Positions 17,304-27,375 of a stretch of DNA of 64,000 nt are shown here, piece after piece; position 1 is the stretch's first letter; each line of letters starts with the position of its first letter. The DNA is from Gammaproteobacteria bacterium. Its GTDB lineage: Bacteria; Pseudomonadota; Gammaproteobacteria; Pseudomonadales; Alcanivoracaceae. The DNA is taken from assembly GCA_018067045.1 (NCBI GenBank), contig JAGPVL010000034.1:62001-126000 (forward strand), written 5' to 3'. Both the position numbers and the translations under genes were made by a program. A model generated the notes under the pieces. The model was not told the origin of the DNA. It made no database searches and saw nothing but the letters and a program-made list of their open reading frames with translations.

Positions 17304-19007
17304 CTAGAACAGAAAATATCGTTGCGCCATTGGCAGCACATCGGCTGGCTCACAGGTGAGCAACTCGCCATCCGCGCGCACTTCATAGGTTTGCGGGTCC
17401 ACTTCCATTTCCGGCATGTAGTCGTTAAGTAACATGTCGGTTTTCTTCACCGAACGACAGCCGCGCACCTCACCGATAAGGTTCTTCAGACCAAGCGTGT
17501 CTGGCACGCCAGCACTGATCGCTGATTTGGCCATGAAGGTCATGGTGGTGGCGTTGCGCGCCGCGCCGTAGCTGCCAAACATGGGCCGGTAGTGCACCGG
17601 CTGTGGTGTGGGAATGGAGGCATTCGGGTCGCCCATGGGCGCCATGGCAATCATGCCGCCCTTGATGATCAGCGCCGGTTTTACGCCAAAGAATGCCGGC
17701 TTCCACAGCACTAGGTCCGCCAGTTTTCCCACCTCCACCGAACCCACTTCATGGGCAATGCCGTGGGCAATGGCCGGATTGATGGTGTACTTGGCAATGT
17801 AGCGCTTTACCCGGAAGTTGTCATGACGGGCCGGGTCCTGTGCCAGGGCGCCGCGTTGTACTTTCATCTTGTGGGCGGTCTGCCAGGTACGACAGATCAC
17901 CTCGCCAACCCGACCCATGGCCTGGGAATCCGAGGCGATCATGGAAAACGCGCCCAGGTCATGGAGGATATCTTCTGCCGCTATGGTTTCCCGGCGAATA
18001 CGCGATTCGGCAAAGGCCACATCCTCGGCAATGGCCGGGTCCAGGTGGTGACACACCATCAGCATGTCCAGATGCTCATCGATGGTGTTGACGGTATAGG
18101 GCCGCGTCGGGTTGGTAGACGACGGCAACACGTTCTCAAGGCCACAGGCCTTGATGATGTCCGGTGCATGACCGCCACCGGCGCCCTCGGTGTGATAGGT
18201 GTGGATGGTACGGCCCTTGAACGCCGCTATGGTGTCCTCCACGAAACCGGATTCATTGAGCGTATCGGTATGAATGGCTACCTGGGTGTCGGTGTCTTCC
18301 GCCACGCTCAGGCAGGCGTCGATGGCCGCCGGTGCGGTGCCCCAGTCTTCGTGCAACTTCAGGCCGATGGCGCCGGCATCCACCTGCTCTCTGAGCGCTT
18401 CGGGCAGGCTGGCGTTGCCCTTGCCGAGAAAGCCCAGGTTCATGGAAAACTCGTCGGCAGCCTGCAGCATGCGCGCCATGTTCCAGGGACCGGGCGTCAC
18501 CGTGGTGGCGTTGCTGCCCGTGGACGGGCCAGTACCGCCACCGAGCATGGTGGTAATACCGGAGGCCTGCGCCTCCTCGATCTGCTGCGGGCAGATAAAA
18601 TGAATGTGCGAATCAATGCCACCGGCGGTGACGATGGCGCCCTCACCCGCAATGACATCTGTGCCGGGGCCAACCACGATATTTACCGCAGGCTGCACAT
18701 CCGGATTACCGGCTTTGCCGATGACGGCAATGCGACCGTCCTTGATCCCGATATCCGCCTTGATGATGCCCCAGTAATCCACAATCAGGGCATTGGTAAT
18801 GACACAATCCATCACCCGGGCGGCCACATCCTGTGACTGGCCCATGCCGTCACGGATCACCTTGCCACCGCCGAACTTCACCTCATCGCCGTACACGGTA
18901 AGATCGCGCTCCACTTCGATGAACAGCTCGGTGTCGGCCAGGCGCACGCGGTCACCGGTGGTGGGGCCAAACATATCGGCATAGGCCTGTCTCGACATTG
19001 TCGCCAT
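17304..19007 (-). CDS. ureC: Urease alpha subunit
   Basis: A protein of 567 residues, the standard length. It contains the carbamylated lysine region ([12 protein letters not shown]), the nickel ligands (HIHFICPQQ and [14 protein letters not shown]), and the active-site flap with the catalytic histidine (LMVCHHLDP). It hydrolyses urea to ammonia and carbamate in the cytoplasm as a complex with UreA and UreB. It starts 2 nt after ureB. A long plus-strand open frame across it (17751-18836) is an antisense shadow. Confidence 0.98.
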   Translation of the reverse strand: MATMSRQAYADMFGPTTGDRVRLADTELFIEVERDLTVYGDEVKFGGGKVIRDGMGQSQDVAARVMDCVITNALIVDYWGIIKADIGIKDGRIAVIGKAGNPDVQPAVNIVVGPGTDVIAGEGAIVTAGGIDSHIHFICPQQIEEAQASGITTMLGGGTGPSTGSNATTVTPGPWNMARMLQAADEFSMNLGFLGKGNASLPEALREQVDAGAIGLKLHEDWGTAPAAIDACLSVAEDTDTQVAIHTDTLNESGFVEDTIAAFKGRTIHTYHTEGAGGGHAPDIIKACGLENVLPSSTNPTRPYTVNTIDEHLDMLMVCHHLDPAIAEDVAFAESRIRRETIAAEDILHDLGAFSMIASDSQAMGRVGEVICRTWQTAHKMKVQRGALAQDPARHDNFRVKRYIAKYTINPAIAHGIAHEVGSVEVGKLADLVLWKPAFFGVKPALIIKGGMIAMAPMGDPNASIPTPQPVHYRPMFGSYGAARNATTMTFMAKSAISAGVPDTLGLKNLIGEVRGCRSVKKTDMLLNDYMPEMEVDPQTYEVRADGELLTCEPADVLPMAQRYFLF

Positions 19008-19009
19008 CT

Positions 19010-19330
19010 TCAGTCTCCCTTGCCATCCAGCGGGCCCATGACATCGCCACGAAAGCCGTAGATATGACGTTTTCCAGCGAACGCCACCAGCTCAACGGTG
19101 CGACTCTGACCCGGCTCGATACGTACTGCGGTACCCGCCGGCACATTGAGCCGGAAGCCACGGGCTTTTTCGCGATCAAAGTCCAGCGCCGGATTGGCTT
19201 CATAAAAGTGATAATGGGAACCCACCTGCACAGGCCGGTCGCCCGTGTTGGCCACTTCGATGGTGACGGTGTCGCGCCCAGTATTGATTTCGATATGGCC
19301 GTCCTGGACCAGTATTTCACCCGGCTTCAT
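19010..19330 (-). CDS. ureB: Urease beta subunit
   Basis: A protein of 106 residues: [20 protein letters not shown] at the start, then [20 protein letters not shown] and a C-terminal [13 protein letters not shown]. This is the usual separate small subunit that packs against UreC. It lies 11 nt after ureA in the operon. Confidence 0.97.
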   Translation of the reverse strand: MKPGEILVQDGHIEINTGRDTVTIEVANTGDRPVQVGSHYHFYEANPALDFDREKARGFRLNVPAGTAVRIEPGQSRTVELVAFAGKRHIYGFRGDVMGPLDGKGD

Positions 19331-19341
19331 AGTGCGGCCTC

Positions 19342-19644
19342 CTAGACAATGGGCTCGTGGACAGTGACCAGCTTGGTGCCATCAGGAAAAGTGGCCTCCA
19401 CCTGTATCTCGTGGACCATTTCTGCGACGCCATCCATGACCTGCTCGCGCGACAACAGAGCGCGACCCTCGTTCATCAATTGCGCCACCGTACGACCGTC
19501 GCGGGCGCCTTCCATGATGGCGGCACTGATATACGCCTTGACTTCTGGGTAGTTGAGCTTGAGCCCGCGTGCCAGCCGCCGCTCTGACAAAAGCGCGGCG
19601 GTGAACAGCAGCAACTTGTCTTTTTCCCGTGGTGTTAATTCCAT
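19342..19644 (-). CDS. ureA: Urease gamma subunit
   Basis: A protein of 100 residues, full standard length: [20 protein letters not shown] at the start and [20 protein letters not shown] near the end. It forms the urease trimer with UreB and UreC. It follows ureD after 34 nt. Confidence 0.97.
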   Translation of the reverse strand: MELTPREKDKLLLFTAALLSERRLARGLKLNYPEVKAYISAAIMEGARDGRTVAQLMNEGRALLSREQVMDGVAEMVHEIQVEATFPDGTKLVTVHEPIV

Positions 19645-19678
19645 ATGTGACCCCCGTTATGCCGGCTCATGTCCACCC

Positions 19679-20533
19679 TCAGGTTGCCCAGATACGGGGC
19701 AGCACAGCGGGACGTGAAATCAGTTGCACACGCAGCAGCTGCCAGACATCGGCCAGCAAGGCACGCAAGCGCTCGGCGTTGTTTGCCAGTGCCCTTACCA
19801 CCAGCAGGCCGTCAATCAGCGTGGCACCTGCAAGGATCTCAGGCGTGTCTGCCAGATGTTGTTGCACGTCCTGTGCCAATTGCTCATCGACCCGCCAGGC
19901 CACCAGCACGCCCTGCACGGCCGCATCGCGCAAACCGGCCGCCGCGCTCAGATGCCGGGTACAGCTGATGCGCTGGTTTTCGATCAGCAACGGCTGACCA
20001 TCGACAAACACCCGCAAGCGGGTGCGCAGCTTCCCCTCATCAAAACGCTCACCAATCACCGGACGACCCAGGCAGTTGATCTCCCAGGCCACCAGCTGTG
20101 CCGATGACGAAAGGTGAATATCCGTGCCCATATCAACCTGCGCCCCCGGAAAGAAAATATTTTCCTGCGGCAACCACTCAAGACTGGCCTGGGCCTGCAC
20201 GTAAAGCTGCTGTCTTACCCGCGCCGTAGCACCGGCGCTGCGGTAGAACTTGGTGGCACCGGGTGTGGTCAGCAGTGCCCGCGCGTCTGGTGCGCAACGG
20301 GCATCGATCTGCAATCCGTCGCCACCGACCACCCCCCCAGGCGGGTGCAAGATGTAGACATGACAGACATCGCCTTCCGGATGAAAGGGGCGCTGCACCC
20401 GTAACGGGCCTGTGTGGCTGATGTGCACCGGTACGGTGCGCGCCTGCGCCGGGCGATGCTCGAAGCGCAGCGACAGGCTGGCCTGCCAGCCGGCATCGTT
20501 GGGCAGCAGGTCTAGTTTGAGCGCCACAGTCAT
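19679..20533 (-). CDS. ureD: Urease accessory protein UreD
   Basis: A protein of 284 residues. Diagnostic segments are LHPPGGVVGGDGLQID, LLTTPGATKFYRS, LEWLPQENIFFPGA and WEINCLGRP. UreD binds apo-urease and, with UreF and UreG, forms the tunnel that delivers nickel. Its ATG overlaps the urtE stop (ATGA), linking the transporter and enzyme halves of the operon in one transcript. Confidence 0.96.
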   Translation of the reverse strand: MTVALKLDLLPNDAGWQASLSLRFEHRPAQARTVPVHISHTGPLRVQRPFHPEGDVCHVYILHPPGGVVGGDGLQIDARCAPDARALLTTPGATKFYRSAGATARVRQQLYVQAQASLEWLPQENIFFPGAQVDMGTDIHLSSSAQLVAWEINCLGRPVIGERFDEGKLRTRLRVFVDGQPLLIENQRISCTRHLSAAAGLRDAAVQGVLVAWRVDEQLAQDVQQHLADTPEILAGATLIDGLLVVRALANNAERLRALLADVWQLLRVQLISRPAVLPRIWAT

Positions 20534-21240
20534 ACCGTCAGGTACTCCTTGACCAGCGACTCGCTGAGTTCATCCACAGTGCCGTTGGCCTTGATGGCAC
20601 CGCGATCAAGAATGTAGAAACAATCTGCAGTACGTCGAACAAAAGGCAGCTTCTGCTCCACCAGGATCACGGTGACGCCCAGCTCCGTGTTCAGCCTCTT
20701 GATCACGTCACCGATGTCGGAAACGATATTCGGCTGGATGCCTTCGGTGGGCTCGTCAAAGATCAACAGTTGCGGATCAATCACCAGTGCCCGGCCAATG
20801 GCCAGCTGCTGTTGCTGGCCACCGGAGAGATCACCGCCGCGACGCGCCAGCATGTCCTTGAGCACTGGGAACATGTCGAAGATGTACTCCGGTATCCGGC
20901 GTGACTTGTCGCGCCGCTGAGGCAAGCCGATCATCAGGTTTTCTTCCACCGTCAACATGGAAAATATCTGCCGGCCTTGGGGCACATAGCCAATACCTAG
21001 AGACGCGCGCTTCTCCATGGGCAGCTCATGCAGCGCCATCTCCTTGTGGGCCATGTCCTTGTAGGTCATGGTACCGCTGCTGATAGGCAACTGGCCCATG
21101 ATGCACTGCAGCAGTGTCGTCTTGCCGACACCGTTGCGACCCATGATGCAGGTGCATTTGCCCTGCTCTATCTCCACATCCACATCCCACAGGATGTGGC
21201 TTTCGCCATAGAACTGGTTGAGCCCGTTAATGGTCAGCAT
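20530..21240 (-). CDS. urtE: Urea ABC transporter ATP-binding protein UrtE
   Basis: A protein of 236 residues from ATG 21240. Walker A is GRNGVGKTT, the signature LSGGQQQQLAIGRAL, and Walker B LLIFDEPTEGIQP. The GIQP after Walker B is typical of LivF/UrtE-type subunits. It is one of two ATPases powering urea uptake. It begins 2 nt after urtD. The longer upstream open frame to 21522 overlaps urtD and is not coding. Confidence 0.95.
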   Translation of the reverse strand: MLTINGLNQFYGESHILWDVDVEIEQGKCTCIMGRNGVGKTTLLQCIMGQLPISSGTMTYKDMAHKEMALHELPMEKRASLGIGYVPQGRQIFSMLTVEENLMIGLPQRRDKSRRIPEYIFDMFPVLKDMLARRGGDLSGGQQQQLAIGRALVIDPQLLIFDEPTEGIQPNIVSDIGDVIKRLNTELGVTVILVEQKLPFVRRTADCFYILDRGAIKANGTVDELSESLVKEYLTV

Positions 21241-21242
21241 GC

Positions 21243-22085
21243 TCACTCTCCCAGATACACTTCTTTGACGCGGGCATCGTTCTGCACCTGCTCCATGCTG
21301 CCCTCGGCCAGCACAGCGCCCTGGTGCAGCACCGTCACCGTGCGTGCAATGGAGCGGACAAAATCCATGTCGTGCTCCACTACCACCACTGATCGCTCGC
21401 CTGCCAGAGAGGTGAGCAACTCTGCGGTACGATCCATCTCCTGATGCGTCATGCCCGCCACCGGCTCGTCCACCAGCAGCAGCTTCGGCTGTTGCATCAG
21501 CAACATGCCGATTTCCAGCCACTGCTTCTGTCCATGGGACAATCGCGACGCCGGCTCGCTGGCCAGGTCACTCAGGCCAATGGTCTCCAGCGTCTGCTCG
21601 ATCCCGTCACGCTGTTCGGCCGACAGCCGCGCGCGCAGCAGCGGCCAGACCCGTTTATCCTGGGCCATGGCCAGCTCTAGGTTCTGGAACACAGTCAACA
21701 TCTCGAACACGGTGGGCTTCTGGAATTTGCGACCGATACCGGCCTCGGCGATTTCGGCCTCGGACAGGGACAACAGGTCGATGCTCTGGCCAAACCAGGC
21801 TGAGCCGCTGTCCGGCTGCGTTTTGCCGGTGATGATGTCCATCATGGTGGACTTGCCGGCACCGTTGGGGCCAATGATGCAGCGCAGTTCGCCCGCCTCG
21901 ATATACAGGTTCAGGTTATCGATGGCGCGAAAACCATCGAAGCTCACGGTCAGGTCTTCAAGGTAGAGAATGGTGTTATGGCTCAGGTCCAGGCGTGGAC
22001 CCTGGCGTGGACCCTGGCGGGGCACCAGGAAATCGAACACCCGTTCACGGCGCACCACCTCCCGGAGAGAATCGGTCATGTTCAT
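21243..22085 (-). CDS. urtD: Urea ABC transporter ATP-binding protein UrtD
   Basis: A protein of 280 residues from ATG 22085, which overlaps the urtC stop (ATGA). It has Walker A GPNGAGKST, signature LSHGQKQWLEIGMLL, and Walker B LLLVDEPVAGMT. The SHGQKQWLEIG signature is characteristic of UrtD. An N-terminal run RQGPRQGPR comes from a short tandem DNA repeat at about 21,995-22,020. It works with UrtE as the second ATPase. Confidence 0.95.
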   Translation of the reverse strand: MNMTDSLREVVRRERVFDFLVPRQGPRQGPRLDLSHNTILYLEDLTVSFDGFRAIDNLNLYIEAGELRCIIGPNGAGKSTMMDIITGKTQPDSGSAWFGQSIDLLSLSEAEIAEAGIGRKFQKPTVFEMLTVFQNLELAMAQDKRVWPLLRARLSAEQRDGIEQTLETIGLSDLASEPASRLSHGQKQWLEIGMLLMQQPKLLLVDEPVAGMTHQEMDRTAELLTSLAGERSVVVVEHDMDFVRSIARTVTVLHQGAVLAEGSMEQVQNDARVKEVYLGE

Positions 22086-23173
22086 GCCCTGGCCCTCATC
22101 ATCATGGATTTCAGCCCGACGAGGCCCTGAGGGAAATACACCGTGACGATGACAAACAAGGCACCCAGAACGAACAACCAAACCTCGGGCAGCGCGGCAG
22201 TGAGCACCGTCTTGCCGTAGTTGACGGCCACCGCCCCCACCACGGCGCCGATTAGCGTAGCGCGTCCGCCTACCGCCACCCAGACGATCAGTTCGATGGA
22301 GTTCAGCGGCGAGAATTCATTTGGGTTGATGATGCCCACTTGCGGCACATACAAGGCACCGGCGATACCGGCGAGCACCGCAGAGAAAGTGAAGATCCAC
22401 AGCTTGGCATGCTCCACCCGGTAACCGATAAATCGCGTGCGGCTTTCGGCATCACGCACCGCCACGGCCACCAGTCCAAGCCTTGACTGGACGATATAGC
22501 GGCAAAGCACATAGCCAAGGGCCAGCGCCAGCGCCGATGCCATGAACAGGCCCACACGCGTGGCATCGCTTTGCAGGCTGAAGCCCAGCAGGTCCTTGAA
22601 ATCGGTCAGGCCGTTGTTGCCGCCGAAGCCCATCTCGTTGCGAAAAAACGCCAGCATCAGCGCGTAGGTCAGCGCCTGGGTCATGATCGACAAGTAGACG
22701 CCGGTGACTCGCGAACGGAATGCCAGAAAGCCGAAGATGTAGGCCAGCACACCGGGCACGAGCACTACCATCAGCATGGCAAACCAGAACTGGTCAAAGC
22801 CGCTCCAAAACCAGGGCAGTTCAGACCAGTTCAGGAACACCATGAAATCGGGCAGGTCCGGGTTGCCATAGACACCGCGATCACCGATCTGGCGCATCAG
22901 GTACATGCCCATGGCATAGCCACCGAGCGAAAAAAAGGCACCATGACCGAGGCTGAGAATACCCAGGTAGCCCCATACTAGGTCAGCGGCAATGGCCAGC
23001 AAGGCGTAGCATAGGTATTTGCCGAGCAGGGTTACCGTGTAGGTGGACAGGTGCAGCGCCGAGTCGGACGGCACCAGCAGGTTGGCCACCGGCACCACCA
23101 CACACAGTATCGCCAGGATGGCGAGAAAGCGCTTTCCGGCAACGTCATCGGCGAGAAGACTCATGCGTGTCAT
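22082..23173 (-). CDS. urtC: Urea ABC transporter permease UrtC
   Basis: A protein of 363 residues from ATG 23173 (GGAGG upstream). A LivM-type permease with about nine membrane segments; GYLGILSLGHGAFFSLGGYA and VAVRDAESRTRFIGYRVEHA are typical of UrtC. The start lies one nucleotide beyond the urtB stop. It forms the membrane channel with UrtB. Confidence 0.95.
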   Translation of the reverse strand: MTRMSLLADDVAGKRFLAILAILCVVVPVANLLVPSDSALHLSTYTVTLLGKYLCYALLAIAADLVWGYLGILSLGHGAFFSLGGYAMGMYLMRQIGDRGVYGNPDLPDFMVFLNWSELPWFWSGFDQFWFAMLMVVLVPGVLAYIFGFLAFRSRVTGVYLSIMTQALTYALMLAFFRNEMGFGGNNGLTDFKDLLGFSLQSDATRVGLFMASALALALGYVLCRYIVQSRLGLVAVAVRDAESRTRFIGYRVEHAKLWIFTFSAVLAGIAGALYVPQVGIINPNEFSPLNSIELIVWVAVGGRATLIGAVVGAVAVNYGKTVLTAALPEVWLFVLGALFVIVTVYFPQGLVGLKSMMMRARA

Positions 23174-23174
23174 A

Positions 23175-24797
23175 TCAACCCTCCGCCGCACGGCCACGTT
23201 GCGGGAACAGTCCCTGCGGCCGTTTCTGGATAAACAGGATGATAAACACCAGAATCAGGATCTTCGCCAGCACAGCACCCACAGATGGCTCGAGTACCTT
23301 GTTCATCACACCTAGGCTCATGCCGGCAAACAGGGTGCCGAGCAGGTTACCGACGCCGCCGAACACCACCACCATGAACGAATCGATGATGTAGGCTTGG
23401 CCTAGGTTCGGGCCCACATTGGTAATCAGGCTGAGTGCCACGCCGGCGACGCCGGCTATTCCCGAGCCAAGACCAAAGGTGAGCGCATCCACCCATTGCG
23501 AACGCACACCCATGGCACGGGCCATGTTCCGGTTCTGCGACACCGCCCTTACCTGCAGCCCCAGCGGTGTCTTTTTCATTACGAACACCAGCGCCAAAAA
23601 TACGATCAGGCAGAACACGATGATGTAGAGCCGGTTCCAGGTCAGTGCCAGTACCGAGTTCACCTCCAGCAGGCCACTCATCCAGTCCGGCGTGATCACC
23701 GACTTGTTCAGCGGCGAGAAAATGGTGCGTACCGTCTGCTGCAGAATCAGGCTGATACCGAAGGTCGCCAGCAGGGTCTCCAGCGGGTTGCCATAGAGGT
23801 GCCGGATCACCAGCCGTTCCATGATGATCCCGGCAAGCCCGGACACCAGGAACGCTGCCGGGATGGCAATGATGATGGAAATGCCGATCAGCTCCGGCAT
23901 CAGCTGCTGGATCACATAGGTGGTGTAAGCGCCAAGCATGATCAGTTCGCCATGGGCCATGTTGATCACGCCCATCACCCCGAACGTGATGGCAAGGCCG
24001 ATACCGGCAAGCACCAGCACGGAGCCAGAACTGAGGCCGAAATACAACGTCTCCAGATTTTCATAGACACGCACCCTGCCTTGGATCGCTTCAATGGCTT
24101 TCTCGGCCTGTCGCGCCAGCAGCGTGCTGTCAGTGTCTTCGGAAAAATCCTGCAGGGTATTCAGTGCTACCGGTTCCAGACTGGTGGACAACGTCTCGAT
24201 GGCGGCCTCGGCAAGGGCTGGGTCACCGCTGCGCAAGTCTCCCACGGCCAGAACTAGGGCCATGGCGTCGCGCACATCGGCGTCCTGCTCAGCGGGGAAA
24301 TATTCACGAATGATCGCCACCGAGTCGGTGTCGACCTTGTCGATAATCTGCTTTACCGCAGCCAGGCGCACGCCGACATCGTCAGAGCGCAACTGTAACT
24401 GGGCAATGGTGCGGCGCAGGATGCGACGCACGGAATTATTAATGCGCACTCGCTTCAATGCGCCCTTTTCAGCGACCACCGATTCGGTACCCGCGTCGAT
24501 ATCAATAATCAGGTACTGATCAGCGGGGGCATCTGTGACAGACAACAACTTTTCGTCTGCGGACAGATACAGATCTCCGTCGAGCATTACCTGTAGCACC
24601 GGCAGCAGGCTTACCGCACCAGGCCTCTCTGGAAGTGAGATAACCAGATCACTCTTGTCGCCGTAAGACCCTTCCTTGAGCACCGCAATATCTTCATCGG
24701 GCATGAGTGCCGAGTGGACGGGACTGAACAGAAGCATCAGGGCGATGTGCAGCAGTGCGGCATAAATGCCGGCACGACCCTTGCGCAAGACTGACAT
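23175..24797 (-). CDS. urtB: Urea ABC transporter permease UrtB
   Basis: A protein of 540 residues. After a signal-like N-terminus (IYAALLHIALMLLFSPVHSA) there is an extra region of about 210 residues (VKQIIDKVDTDSVAIIREYF, QAEKAIEAIQGRV), which is normal for UrtB. A LivH-type permease follows from about residue 245 (GVMGVINMAHGELIMLGAYT and ARAMGVRSQWVDALTFGLGS). The start at 24797 is the first good ATG. A GC-rich stem-loop lies between urtA and this gene. Confidence 0.95.
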   Translation of the reverse strand: MSVLRKGRAGIYAALLHIALMLLFSPVHSALMPDEDIAVLKEGSYGDKSDLVISLPERPGAVSLLPVLQVMLDGDLYLSADEKLLSVTDAPADQYLIIDIDAGTESVVAEKGALKRVRINNSVRRILRRTIAQLQLRSDDVGVRLAAVKQIIDKVDTDSVAIIREYFPAEQDADVRDAMALVLAVGDLRSGDPALAEAAIETLSTSLEPVALNTLQDFSEDTDSTLLARQAEKAIEAIQGRVRVYENLETLYFGLSSGSVLVLAGIGLAITFGVMGVINMAHGELIMLGAYTTYVIQQLMPELIGISIIIAIPAAFLVSGLAGIIMERLVIRHLYGNPLETLLATFGISLILQQTVRTIFSPLNKSVITPDWMSGLLEVNSVLALTWNRLYIIVFCLIVFLALVFVMKKTPLGLQVRAVSQNRNMARAMGVRSQWVDALTFGLGSGIAGVAGVALSLITNVGPNLGQAYIIDSFMVVVFGGVGNLLGTLFAGMSLGVMNKVLEPSVGAVLAKILILVFIILFIQKRPQGLFPQRGRAAEG

Positions 24798-24894
24798 GTG
24801 TACTCCAGTTGCATGTGGATTGGCAGCTTTCCTGCCGTCTTGACCGGTACCTGAATCGCCAGATTCAGCGCTGGTCGGACTCACCGGCAGGAAA

Positions 24895-24920
24895 GAGCCC
24901 CGCGCCAGGGCGCGGAGCTC
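24895..24920 (-). terminator. Intra-operon stem-loop after urtA
   Basis: GAGCCCCGCGCC pairs with GGCGCGGAGCTC around a 2-nt loop, 27 nt after the urtA stop; on the minus strand TTTCC follows. Probably a partial terminator or RNA stabiliser that makes binding protein more abundant than permease. Confidence 0.6.
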
Positions 24921-24947
24921 GTCTTTCTCAGTTATTGCAGCTCGGCA

Positions 24948-26228
24948 TCAGTAGTTCTGGCCGCTGCATTTCTTGGTCTTGCTGTTGTAGTTGCCGCAGC
25001 CCAGCTTGTCGGTCCAGTCGGCAACGATGTCCTTGGAACCCGGCAGGTGATCAGACCAGGCATCACCCGGTACCAGGCCATCGGTTTCCCAGACCACGTC
25101 GAACTGACCGTTGTCCTGGATCTCACCGATCAGCACCGGCTTGGTGATGTGGTGGTTGGCCAGCATTTTGGCGGTACCGCCCGTGAGGTTCGGTACTTCG
25201 ACACCGATAATGGCTTTCTGTACCGCTTCAGGATCGGTGGTGCCGGCTTTCTCGACCGCCTTCACCCACATGTTGAAGCCAATGTAGTGTGCTTCCATCG
25301 GGTCGTTGGAGACGCGATCCTTGGAGCCGATGAACTTCTGCCAGTCCTTGATGAATTTCTTGTTCTGCTTGCTGTCGACGCTCATGAAGTAGTTCCAGGC
25401 CGCCAGGTGTCCGACCAGCGGACCGGTGTCGATACCGGACAACTCTTCTTCACCGACAGAGAACGCTATAACAGGGATATCTTCAGCAGACAGGCCCTGG
25501 TTACCCAGCTCCTTGTAGAACGGTACGTTGGCATCACCATTGATGGTGGAAACCACGGCGGTCTTCTTGCCAGCGCCACCAAACTTCTTGATGTCGGAAA
25601 CAATGGACTGCCAGTCAGAATGACCGAACGGAGTGTAATTGATCATGATGTCGGCATCTTTCACACCCTTGGCCTTCAGGTAGGCTTCGAGGATCTTATT
25701 GGTGGTACGCGGGTAGACGTAGTCAGTGCCCGCCAGCACCCAGCGCTTCACGCCAACATCGTTCATCAGGTAATCAACCGCAGGAATGGCCTGCTGGTTC
25801 GGCGCGGCACCGGTGTAGAAGACGTTCTTGGATGACTCTTCGCCTTCATACTGCACCGGGTAGAACAGGATGTTGTTCAGTTCCTCGAATACCGGCAGCA
25901 CGGATTTACGTGATACCGACGTCCAGCAACCGAATACGGCAGCCACCTTGTCCTGCTCGATCAGCTCACGGGCTTTCTCGGCAAACAGGGGCCAGTTGGA
26001 GGCCGGGTCGACAACCACAGGCTCGAGCTTCTTGCCCAGCAGACCACCCTTCTTGTTCTGCTCTTCGATGAGCATCAACATGGTGTCTTTCAGGGTGGTT
26101 TCACTGATCGCCATGGTGCCCGACAGTGAGTGCAGCACGCCGACCTTGATGGTGTCGGCGGCAAACGTCATGCTGGAAACCAGCAGCGCGGCCGGTATGG
26201 CCAGCGTCTTGAAAATGGACTTTTTCAT
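24948..26228 (-). CDS. urtA: Urea ABC transporter substrate-binding protein UrtA
   Basis: A protein of 426 residues with a signal peptide (LAIPAALLVSSMTFA) and mature start ADTIKVGVLHSLSGTMAISE, the typical UrtA beginning. AVFGCWTSVSRKSVLPVFEE and LFYPVQYEGEESSKNVFYTG are urea/short-chain-amide binding-protein signatures. It delivers periplasmic urea to UrtBC. It is separated from the porin-like gene by 70 nt with a perfect stem-loop. Confidence 0.96.
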   Translation of the reverse strand: MKKSIFKTLAIPAALLVSSMTFAADTIKVGVLHSLSGTMAISETTLKDTMLMLIEEQNKKGGLLGKKLEPVVVDPASNWPLFAEKARELIEQDKVAAVFGCWTSVSRKSVLPVFEELNNILFYPVQYEGEESSKNVFYTGAAPNQQAIPAVDYLMNDVGVKRWVLAGTDYVYPRTTNKILEAYLKAKGVKDADIMINYTPFGHSDWQSIVSDIKKFGGAGKKTAVVSTINGDANVPFYKELGNQGLSAEDIPVIAFSVGEEELSGIDTGPLVGHLAAWNYFMSVDSKQNKKFIKDWQKFIGSKDRVSNDPMEAHYIGFNMWVKAVEKAGTTDPEAVQKAIIGVEVPNLTGGTAKMLANHHITKPVLIGEIQDNGQFDVVWETDGLVPGDAWSDHLPGSKDIVADWTDKLGCGNYNSKTKKCSGQNY

Positions 26229-26256
26229 GGTATATCCCCTTGATTGGATAAGATTC

Positions 26257-26286
26257 TGGCGCCGCCCCGTCCTGCAGGCGGCGCCA
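26257..26286. terminator. Perfect stem-loop between porin-like gene and urtA
   Basis: TGGCGCCGCC and GGCGGCGCCA are perfect 10-bp arms around a 10-nt loop. No T-run follows on the minus strand, so it is more likely an intercistronic RNA stabiliser than a full terminator. Confidence 0.55.
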
Positions 26287-26298
26287 TTGTCGGGCTGA

Positions 26299-27375
26299 TC
26301 AGAAGGTGACTAGGGCCTCTAGTGCGTAGGAATTCGAGGTGGCTTCCACCTGTCCGTCGACGGCATCTAGATACTCGATATCGTCGGTGCGGAACTCGGC
26401 CACGATCAGCAGGTTGTCGGTAAGCGCGTAGCTCGGCGCCACCGTGATACCGCTGACTTCCTCGAAGGCCACACCGCTTTTGTCTTCAAGCGTCCAGTCG
26501 TGATAACGCACGGTGAGGCCGGCCTTGCCAAAGGCGTAGTTGGCCATCAGCAGGTAACCGCTGGCCTCGTCACCCGGAGCAGTGGCATATACCGGGTTGT
26601 TTTCCGACTTGTTGTATTCACCAGCGAGCAGCAGGTCGCCGATGGCGAAGCTGGTCCAAGCATTGATCAAGGTGATGTCTTCGTCGTTCGGGCCCAGGCC
26701 CTCGTTTTCATCGGTGGAATAGAACACCTTGGTGGTCCAGGTATCGGTGGGCATGAAGGCCAGCATGGTTTCCACGGCAGGCTTCTTGCTGTCGCGGAAT
26801 TCGCCCTCCAGATCACCGAGATCATTCACGACGGAAACCGCAACAGCGAACATGTCCGCGCTGTACAGGGCGGACATGCCCTGCTGGTAACCGCCGTAGA
26901 AGTAACCGGCATAACCGGCACCGGAATACTGGAACAGCCCGGTGGGGTCTTCTGTCTCCCAGCCGGCGTAGCTGAGGAAACGACCGCCCTTGACGCTGAA
27001 GCTGTCCGTTACGGCATAGGAGAAGTAGGCCTGTTCGATGTCGGTTTCCTCACCGATAGCCACGGTATCGCCGTTATCATCAACCACGGTGCGGCCATCA
27101 TCCTGATGTTCCAGATCCACAACAGCGGAGAGCTTGTCGTCAAAGCTGTACAGGAAGTTCAGCTCGAACTGGTCGAGACCGGAAGACGTCTCGCTTTCCT
27201 TGCTGTCCACTGCCAGCGCAGCCGGGCTATCAATCTCGGACTCCACATAGGTAGAAGACATATCAATAAAGCCTGACAGGCTGAGCTTTTCGGTCAGCTC
27301 GATTTCCGCCTGGGCCATGGATGAGGCGGCGATCAGCGCAACCGCCAGAGACAGTTTGTTTCGATGAGCTTTCAT
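26299..27375 (-). CDS. Outer-membrane porin-like beta-barrel protein
   Basis: A protein of 358 residues with a signal peptide (LAVALIAASSMAQA), then alternating amphipathic strands (LSLSGFIDMSSTYVE, QFELNFLYSFDDKLSAVVDL, GLTVRYHDWTLED) and a C-terminal aromatic residue (LEALVTF) typical of outer-membrane barrels. It resembles porin-like proteins found near urea or amide transporters in marine gammaproteobacteria. As first gene of the urt-ure operon it probably lets urea across the outer membrane; this is inferred from position. GGGGG lies upstream of its ATG. Confidence 0.8.
   Translation of the reverse strand: MKAHRNKLSLAVALIAASSMAQAEIELTEKLSLSGFIDMSSTYVESEIDSPAALAVDSKESETSSGLDQFELNFLYSFDDKLSAVVDLEHQDDGRTVVDDNGDTVAIGEETDIEQAYFSYAVTDSFSVKGGRFLSYAGWETEDPTGLFQYSGAGYAGYFYGGYQQGMSALYSADMFAVAVSVVNDLGDLEGEFRDSKKPAVETMLAFMPTDTWTTKVFYSTDENEGLGPNDEDITLINAWTSFAIGDLLLAGEYNKSENNPVYATAPGDEASGYLLMANYAFGKAGLTVRYHDWTLEDKSGVAFEEVSGITVAPSYALTDNLLIVAEFRTDDIEYLDAVDGQVEATSNSYALEALVTF

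Noticed and set aside
17751-18836. A 361-codon plus-strand open frame antisense to ureC
   Set aside because: Entirely opposite a full-length urease alpha subunit with intact motifs; composition is typical of a GC-rich antisense shadow.
23496-24257. A 253-codon plus-strand open frame antisense to urtB
   Set aside because: Histidine/glutamine-rich shadow of the permease gene with no domain.
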